Under the pieces are notes generated by a model that did not search any database, was not told where the DNA came from, and was given only the letters and a program-made list of their open reading frames with translations. 64,000 bases of DNA from assembly GCA_018881555.1 (NCBI GenBank), contig JACAXG010000167.1, positions 1,333,920 to 1,397,919 on the forward strand, read 5' to 3'. This DNA comes from Amblyornis subalaris (Eukaryota; Chordata; Aves; Passeriformes; Ptilonorhynchidae). Positions 59,401 to 64,000 of this stretch are shown here, piece after piece; within the stretch, counting starts at the first letter, position 1, and each line of letters begins with the position of its first letter. The translations under genes were made by a program, and so were the position numbers.

Positions 59401-62400
59401 GCTCTTTGCTGGAAAAACAGAATGAACTCTGGATAGCCTTTTCCCAGAGTGATTCCCTTCCAAGCCATGAAGTCATGCTGCAGCACCACAGCAACATGTG
59501 TGTGTTTGCAACAGTAAAGCCACCATAAAATTTGTTTCTCTATTTCACATCAGGCTGCAGTTACGGAAAGTTATGGTTTTGTCTCTGTCCTGACAGTAAA
59601 TAAAATAGGACAGTCCCTTGTATTCTTATCTAAGGGAAGAATGGAATTTTTTGCAGATTGTGTAAAGGAACAGCACTCCGATGAGTGTGTCCTGTTTCCA
59701 AGCTTTCTGATTTTAGCTGAGACTGAGGTCAGCCTTTGTTTGATACTGCCATCACTTTGACTCTTGGTAAGACTGTTGGTCAAACTGCTTAATATTTGTG
59801 CTTTCCTACATCTTGCCAATAAAATGGAAAAATAATACTTGGTGTTCCACGTGGGTCTCACGAAGACAAAACAGTTAAATGCTTTTGGGGGCTGCTATTG
59901 TGATAGGAACTGTTATGGCAAAGGAAAGTATAAATAATAAAATTAAAAACAGGTCTGTGCTCCTCTATAGTAGGAGTGTAAATAAAATGCAACAAGGTTG
60001 AATGAGCACTTCAAACCACCAGGTTCTTTAGGAAAAAGAAGGAAAGAAACAGATCTCTCTCAATTAGGCATGGTTGGTTCTTCCCTTCACGGATCTGCAC
60101 CCACAGATTCCCTTCCTGGCCTTGATCTACCAGGTGATAAAGGCTTAAAAATTATTGGAAGTCTTTGGCCTCGGGTTTGATTGGCTGAAAAACCCAGACT
60201 TATTAAATGACTCTATTTTGTTAGAGCAGTGCACTGAGCTTGTTTTAAATTAGTGTTAGAATAAGGATGTTTATTTAAGACTGAAATGGCCATCTGGAGA
60301 GTCTCTTTTCAGTCATTTTATAACTCTCAACCATTTTCCTTGCAAATAAACTATGGTGACTAATGCTTGGTTTCTTATGGGAAGTTAGGAAAAAAATTCA
60401 AGTAACACTTTTATGAGTAAGAGATCATTTCTAAAAAAAATGTTGGAGTTGTTTTCTTGCATAACGTGAACTGATAAATACATGTAAAACACTAGTTTGT
60501 TAAAGCTAAGTTTAATTAAATGTCTAGTTTCTACCCAGTGCAAATAAACTTTTCAGAGGAAAATGAAAAGTTGAAAGCAATTAAAATGAGGTGCTGTGTG
60601 TGTACAGTACTTCATCATTCTCACTGTGAGAACCTTGTTTTTACAAGTTGGCGGCGTTACAGATACGCTGCCAATTTCTGCTTTTACTCAAAAGTTCAGG
60701 GCCAAGGGGGACTGTTAGATCATGTAGTATGACCTCTTCTAAATCACAAGCCTCTGAACTGTATCTATTTATGTTACAGAGTCCAGTCATTTGTCTGACT
60801 ACAGAACAGTTTTTTTGGCTAACCTGTGCTTTGCAGAAAGGCACAAGCTCATNATTTAAAGACATCAGAAATTCTGCCTGTAGTTGCTTCTTCCCATGGC
60901 AAAATACCTTCTGCTTCAAAAGCAAATAGGACACTTCCAATTTATTATCTGATTTGCAGTGAGGTTTTGGCTTCAGTTTACAGCTACTTCAGTTTCCAGG
61001 TGATTTTTTTCCTTAAAAAATGAAAAATGCCTTTTAATGTCCAATCTCTTTTAATATTTATGGAGATAGAGAGTTAGTACTGAGTGCAATGTTGTCATAC
61101 ATGGAAGTCTTCTCCTGCTCCATCTCAAACATCTGGAGGTTAAATTTATCCCATTGACCAGGGCATGTCCCATTGAGCAGTGTTGTGATTTCTCATTCCA
61201 CTGCTTATCCAGTGTGCCTGTAAAGCCTTTCCTAGAGATGCTTCTCTCTGACTTATATTTTCTCATTGAAGAGTTATGACTTGCTGTTCTTGTTTCCAGG
61301 CTTACAACCCATAATTTGTCTGTACAAAAATACCTCTTTATAAGTGAATTGCCTTACTTGCTTGTCTACATTTAACAAAAGCCACATTATCAATCTTTAT
61401 TATACCTGTATTTTATAATCATTGACTTTCATTCTTCAATTAATTAGGAGGCTGTTAAATGTGAACAGAGCTAAAAAGTGCTTGTTGCCACNTGTTAACT
61501 GGCTACAAGTACAGGGAGGTGATTATTAGAAACAACAGAGGAGTAAGATGACATTTGTTTGGCTGTAATAAAGATATGGAGTTGGTTACCAGTGTGATTC
61601 TTTCCAGATTCGTTTTCCTAACACCTACAAAATAACAGTAGAAGGACTTCTGTTAAATTCNCGATTGTTGACACCTTTTTGTGGGGGGAATTTTCAGGTA
61701 GTATTTATCCATTTAAAGTTAACAGTTTCCTTAATAATATCCATTGTTTGCAAAGAATGTAGGTTGAATAAGACCTTGCATAACTGTACAGTGAGAAATG
61801 CACAGTGCAATAAATGCTCTCCTCTGCTATATGCTTAGGACATTTTTACATATAAATTACTTCTGGCTGGCTATTTACAATACACTTGAAAAATTGGACC
61901 AAAANCGAGTCCTTCCTTGATGATGGAAGTCAAGACTTCTGCGTATTAGTTATGGCTTGATTTTCCAGTAGCAGTGAGTTGTTAAACCAGGAATTTATAG
62001 ATTATACCTGTTCCTTTGAGTACCTGTCAGTTTTGTGGCTGCATTTCAAACCTGAAGTATGGATTTCTTCTTAGCTGCTAAGTCACACATTTCATTCCAA
62101 CTTCCTACTGTCCTTTGGTCCTTTTCACGTTTCTGTGCCCTCACCTGCTAGATTCAACTTTAAAATTGCAATTTTAACTCCTTCATTGCTGCCAATACTG
62201 AGACATCTATCAATCATCTACCTATAGCACTTTTAGATTCTGCCCTTTGGGACTCCCTCCCTCATTCCCTCCATCCCACAGCAAGAATTTACAACAAATT
62301 CAGTAGGAAGGCTTGGATTAGTAGAGTGTGTGATGTCCTTGGGTTTGTACATGCATTATGACCTGCAGTTTACCTGCTCTTGTTTCAGGTACAAAGGTGA

Positions 62401-63683
62401 AGTCAGCAAGAACCCAGACCTGCTCTCACACACAGAAGGTCATCACCAGCCCCAGGAAGAAGCATCCTGTGCATGCACTTGCCCAGGAGAATTGCTACCT
62501 CTTCAGTCCCAGCCGAGATAGCCCTGCTGCCTGTGGTCCCCTGGAAGGGCACCTCATTCCCATGGCTATTCCACTAGGTAGGAGCAAATAACCTGGAGAA
62601 GACTGGGTGCAGGTTAATTACTGCTACTTCATATCTTCTTACTGCTACTTTTATCTTCCTAANTCAGTGGTTTGGGGGTTGGAATTAGATGATCTCTAAG
62701 GTCCCTTCCAACCCAAACCATTCTATGAGATTGCACCTGCCCTTCTCATAGGAAATCTGGGGGATCAGTTGAAAATGTTCTAGTTTTCCTCATCCTGCAT
62801 GCTGGATGTCTGGTGACACCCTGACAGAGGAATTATTTGCTCAGCTGTACCTTTTTTGACACACTTTGTTTCTAGGGTTCATGTTCTTGCTTTCAGTTTG
62901 ATGGCCACATAAGCAGGNACTGAGTCACCCTTGGATTCAACATTTGCAGTGACTTCAGCCCAACAATTTCTGTAGGATTGTGCCAAACACACTGAATTCC
63001 TTGTCATGACTTCTGTCTTTTTGGACCTTCAATAGAATCTTTATATAGGGCTTGCTTTGAGAAGGATTAGTATTATATTGGCATTGAAATAAGTTAATTA
63101 TTTGTATAAAAGAGTATCTCAAACAAAAATTTATGAGTTGCTATATTAAGTGTAATATTATTTTGGATATGATTAAGAGAACGTGGGGTGGGGGAAGCAT
63201 GGTCTGTAGTTTTTGAATGGCAAACACAATTCTTGTTTTCAGCAGTAGGTGTCACCATAGTCAAGAAAAGTGAATAATTTAAAANAAAAGGTAGTGTTGA
63301 GTTTACAGTTTCTGCTGGGAAGGCTTAAAATTAGCTGTTGAATTACCATAGTTTTGCTAATGTTAATAGGGGACTTTTTAAGTGGTCTGTAATTGCACAC
63401 AGAATCTTGAAAAACACAGAATTTAATTAATTTATGAATTTACTGGCTTTGGAGATTTGTATGTAATTTTTCAATTGTTTTTTAACTATCCTTAGGTCAA
63501 ACCCAAAGCAGCAGCACGTTACTGCAGCCTGCTGGAGTAGTTATAGGTAAACCACACCCTGTCACAGTGACAACCTCCCTTCCTCAGGTGACACCAAAGC
63601 CTCCTGTTGAGGTAAAAAAACCAAACATAGCTGTAATAGAGATGAGATCAGAGAAAAAGGACCCACCTCAACTCTCTGTGCAG
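44174..63683 (+). CDS. KIAA0586: KIAA0586 / TALPID3, 5' 17 coding exons, 3' end outside window
   Basis: TALPID3 is a centriole/basal-body protein needed for ciliogenesis and Hedgehog signalling; its loss causes chicken talpid3 and human Joubert syndrome. Join: 44174-44453, 44960-45036, 45615-45684, 46860-46926, 47234-47411, 47813-48046, 48671-48839, 49654-49833, 50661-50781, 51738-51870, 53321-53362, 54689-54915, 55802-55874, 56193-56438, 56613-56787, 62389-62577, 63496-63683. Phases agree throughout for 2649 nt (883 codons). The product shows an Ala-rich [17 protein letters not shown] segment (about 205-222), a coiled coil (225-302), a conserved [17 protein letters not shown] coiled region (about 555-617) and the conserved [20 protein letters not shown] block. 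Start is the first ATG in frame with exon 2. Remaining exons lie past the window. Confidence 0.96.
44628..44725 (+). mobile_element. CR1 LINE 3' fragment, sense to KIAA0586
   Basis: CR1 3' sequence (gctgtggctgccccatccct, then gcttggagcaacctgggata) in intron 1; the very end is missing. Confidence 0.83.
44960..45036 (+). CDS. KIAA0586: KIAA0586 coding exon 2
   Basis: Encodes [20 protein letters not shown] then MFLSQM. Acceptor 44958-44959, donor gtaaga at 45037, ends in phase 0. Confidence 0.9.
45615..45684 (+). CDS. KIAA0586: KIAA0586 coding exon 3
   Basis: Encodes [20 protein letters not shown] then GHE, aligning with human SDFSKDVAVQ. Acceptor 45613-45614, donor gtaaaa at 45685. Confidence 0.88.
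45685..46859 (+). other. KIAA0586: KIAA0586 intron 3
   Basis: 1.2 kb of AT-rich sequence with no recognised repeat or ORF of interest. Confidence 0.75.
46860..46926 (+). CDS. KIAA0586: KIAA0586 coding exon 4
   Basis: Encodes [20 protein letters not shown] then QK, very close to human ([21 protein letters not shown]). Acceptor 46858-46859, donor gtaagt at 46927. Confidence 0.94.
47234..47411 (+). CDS. KIAA0586: KIAA0586 coding exon 5 (Ala-rich conserved segment)
   Basis: Encodes [20 protein letters not shown] through the conserved [19 protein letters not shown] and LLK. Acceptor 47232-47233, donor gtgagt at 47412. Confidence 0.95.
47813..48046 (+). CDS. KIAA0586: KIAA0586 coding exon 6 (coiled coil)
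   Basis: Encodes [20 protein letters not shown], a His/Cys-containing [17 protein letters not shown], and [15 protein letters not shown]: a heptad-rich coiled coil. Acceptor 47811-47812, donor gtatct at 48047. Confidence 0.95.
48190..48645 (+). mobile_element. CR1 LINE 3' fragment (divergent subfamily), sense
   Basis: Reads ctggagcgtgtccagagaag, then gttggacttggtgatcttag, then ttctgtgattcagtgat: a different CR1 subfamily end from the other copies. Overlapping ORFs are repeat-derived. Confidence 0.85.
48671..48839 (+). CDS. KIAA0586: KIAA0586 coding exon 7
   Basis: Encodes [20 protein letters not shown] and a Ser/Pro-rich stretch; the start matches human THFISAALKTS. Acceptor 48669-48670 lies only about 25 bp after a CR1 tail. 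Donor gtggag at 48840 is atypical. Confidence 0.88.
49318..49601 (+). mobile_element. CR1 LINE 3' fragment, sense, just upstream of exon 8
   Basis: Good CR1 3' end including gcttggagcaacctggtcta and the terminal ccattctgtgattctgtgat. It stops about 50 bp before the exon 8 acceptor. Confidence 0.92.
49654..49833 (+). CDS. KIAA0586: KIAA0586 coding exon 8
   Basis: Encodes [37 protein letters not shown] and [13 protein letters not shown], matching human KSPLETPAPRRFAPVPV. Acceptor 49652-49653, donor gtactg at 49834. Confidence 0.93.
49834..50660 (+). other. KIAA0586: KIAA0586 intron 8
   Basis: About 830 bp, AT-rich. I see nothing else in it. Confidence 0.7.
50661..50781 (+). CDS. KIAA0586: KIAA0586 coding exon 9
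   Basis: Encodes [20 protein letters not shown] then [20 protein letters not shown], a fast-evolving part that matches human only loosely. Splice sites and phases fit (acceptor 50659-50660, donor gtgaat at 50782). Confidence 0.85.
50955..51213 (+). mobile_element. CR1 LINE 3' fragment (J-like subfamily), sense
   Basis: Reads ggctggatatcagaaaagtt, then cttccagctcaggatattcc, then atgattctgtgatt. The long overlapping ORF at 50887-51309 is repeat-derived. Confidence 0.8.
51738..51870 (+). CDS. KIAA0586: KIAA0586 coding exon 10
   Basis: Encodes [20 protein letters not shown] then [20 protein letters not shown], matching human MQKSDDVLHDLGQKEKE. Acceptor 51736-51737, donor gtaaag at 51871. Confidence 0.9.
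51871..53320 (+). other. KIAA0586: KIAA0586 intron 10
   Basis: 1.45 kb without recognised repeats. Reverse-strand ORFs (52011-52454, 52388-52732) show no family features. Confidence 0.7.
53321..53362 (+). CDS. KIAA0586: KIAA0586 42-bp micro-exon 11
   Basis: 14 codons, [14 protein letters not shown], phase 0 at both ends, so skipping keeps frame. Strong acceptor (ttttctgtctttttag type) and donor gtatat at 53363. It fits between exons 10 and 12 but I cannot match it clearly to human. Confidence 0.7.
53363..54688 (+). other. KIAA0586: KIAA0586 intron 11
   Basis: 1.3 kb AT-rich intron; no gene or clear repeat seen. Confidence 0.7.
54689..54915 (+). CDS. KIAA0586: KIAA0586 coding exon 12 (essential conserved region)
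   Basis: Encodes [40 protein letters not shown] and LTTNR, almost identical to human in the coiled-coil region established as necessary for talpid3 function. Acceptor 54687-54688, weak donor gttaga at 54916. Confidence 0.95.
55802..55874 (+). CDS. KIAA0586: KIAA0586 coding exon 13
   Basis: Encodes [20 protein letters not shown] then EEIQ, matching human [20 protein letters not shown]. Acceptor 55800-55801, donor gtatgg at 55875. Confidence 0.95.
56193..56438 (+). CDS. KIAA0586: KIAA0586 coding exon 14
   Basis: Encodes [20 protein letters not shown] and a Lys/Glu-rich helical stretch. Acceptor 56191-56192, donor gtgagt at 56439. Phase 0 at both ends. Confidence 0.9.
56613..56787 (+). CDS. 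KIAA0586: KIAA0586 coding exon 15 ([21 protein letters not shown] block)
   Basis: Encodes [37 protein letters not shown] and KLIETVRG, the most strongly conserved part of the protein. Acceptor 56611-56612, donor gtaagt at 56788. Confidence 0.96.
56905..57085 (+). mobile_element. Degraded CR1-like fragment
   Basis: Phrases such as gtcactgccccagccttgcc, ggcatttggaaaatgctctt and gtcctgtccaactgaaatag resemble a CR1 subfamily 3' end, much decayed. Confidence 0.45.
58377..58482 (+). mobile_element. CR1 LINE short 3' fragment, sense
   Basis: CR1 3' end: aacctggtctagtggaaggt, then ccttccaacccaaac and ttctatggttctgtggtt. Confidence 0.8.
62389..62577 (+). CDS. KIAA0586: KIAA0586 coding exon 16
   Basis: Encodes [20 protein letters not shown], then [13 protein letters not shown] and [13 protein letters not shown], matching human TKVKSIRTQT and [13 protein letters not shown]. 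Acceptor 62387-62388, donor gtagga at 62578. Confidence 0.94.
62666..62732 (+). mobile_element. CR1 LINE short 3' fragment, sense
   Basis: Last part of CR1: ttggaattagatgatctcta, then ccttccaacccaaaccattc. Confidence 0.75.
63496..63683 (+). CDS. KIAA0586: KIAA0586 coding exon 17 (last in window)
   Basis: Encodes [20 protein letters not shown], then [20 protein letters not shown] and SVQ, nearly identical to human. Acceptor 63494-63495, donor gtacat at 63684. Later exons are beyond the window. Confidence 0.96.
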
Positions 63684-64000
63684 GTACATGTCAAGAGTGA
63701 TGATTATTTGTTGGTTTATTTTAATGAAGGCTAACTAAAGGCAGTCTGATCCATCAGTAACACACTTTTACATCAGTAGATGGTTTTCAGTAAGAATTAG
63801 AAAAATATAGAATGGAGGGACCAAGCAGTTCTCATGCTATACTAATATATTTATTCATNTTTTAACAATTATCTTTATTATTTGACCAAAATAGAAAACT
63901 GTTTCTTCCCTAAGTCACCTATGCAGCGTGTTTGTAAAATAGATCTATGTCACATTTTCTTTTTTTAATGAGATTTTTGAGCCAGAACAAACTTGGAATA

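Larger units (their letters stand above)
56788..62388 (+). other. KIAA0586: KIAA0586 5.6-kb intron 15
   Basis: The largest KIAA0586 intron in the window. It holds two degraded CR1 fragments and an unassigned ORF at 60001-60180. Exons 15 and 16 join in phase and match human directly, so no exon is missing. Confidence 0.75.

Noticed and set aside
1..64000. tRNA, rRNA, CRISPR arrays, intact retroviruses or LTR elements, and bacterial-type operons
   Set aside because: Looked for on both strands and not seen. All mobile sequence recognised is truncated CR1 or an old remnant.

Overview
The window reads as vertebrate, and specifically bird, nuclear DNA. Coding sequence is broken into short exons with GT-AG introns. 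About 17 fragments of the avian CR1 LINE are scattered through it, several with the typical CR1 3' end, and two CpG-rich islands stand out from AT-rich surroundings. Single isolated N bases occur throughout and look like masked ambiguous calls. I cannot name the species from sequence alone.

Three protein-coding genes can be assembled exon by exon, each with continuous reading phase. (1) ARID4A (RBBP1), + strand, 548-27308: 17 coding exons from the RBB1NT region to the stop codon; the Tudor-domain 5' end lies upstream of the window. Its 3' UTR ends near 28.25 kb or, with distal poly(A) signals, near 29.0-29.2 kb. (2) TIMM9, - strand: three coding exons between 36694 and 39651 encode the full 89-residue mitochondrial chaperone. 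A non-coding first exon probably ends at 43733. (3) KIAA0586 (TALPID3), + strand, from 44174 to the window end: 17 coding exons are visible, about 883 codons, and the gene continues past base 64000.

TIMM9 and KIAA0586 are head to head across one CpG island (about 43.35-44.46 kb), which looks like a shared bidirectional promoter. It contains direct and inverted copies of an 8-bp motif, a duplicated E2F-like block and a short upstream ORF. The order ARID4A - TIMM9 - KIAA0586 is the conserved vertebrate order. TOMM20L, which lies between ARID4A and TIMM9 in mammals, is not visible. The 29.2-36.3 kb interval instead holds a weak candidate for a small spliced gene (30264-31388).

The genes do not form a pathway: one is a chromatin regulator, one a mitochondrial import chaperone and one a centriole/cilium protein. 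The most notable unexplained features are an intragenic CpG island with a splice donor inside ARID4A intron 3, a 63-bp in-frame cassette exon next to a CpG-rich retained-intron candidate in ARID4A, the candidate spliced gene, and a bias of CR1 fragments toward the sense strand of the host genes. No bacterial-type system, CRISPR array, tRNA, rRNA or intact mobile element was seen.
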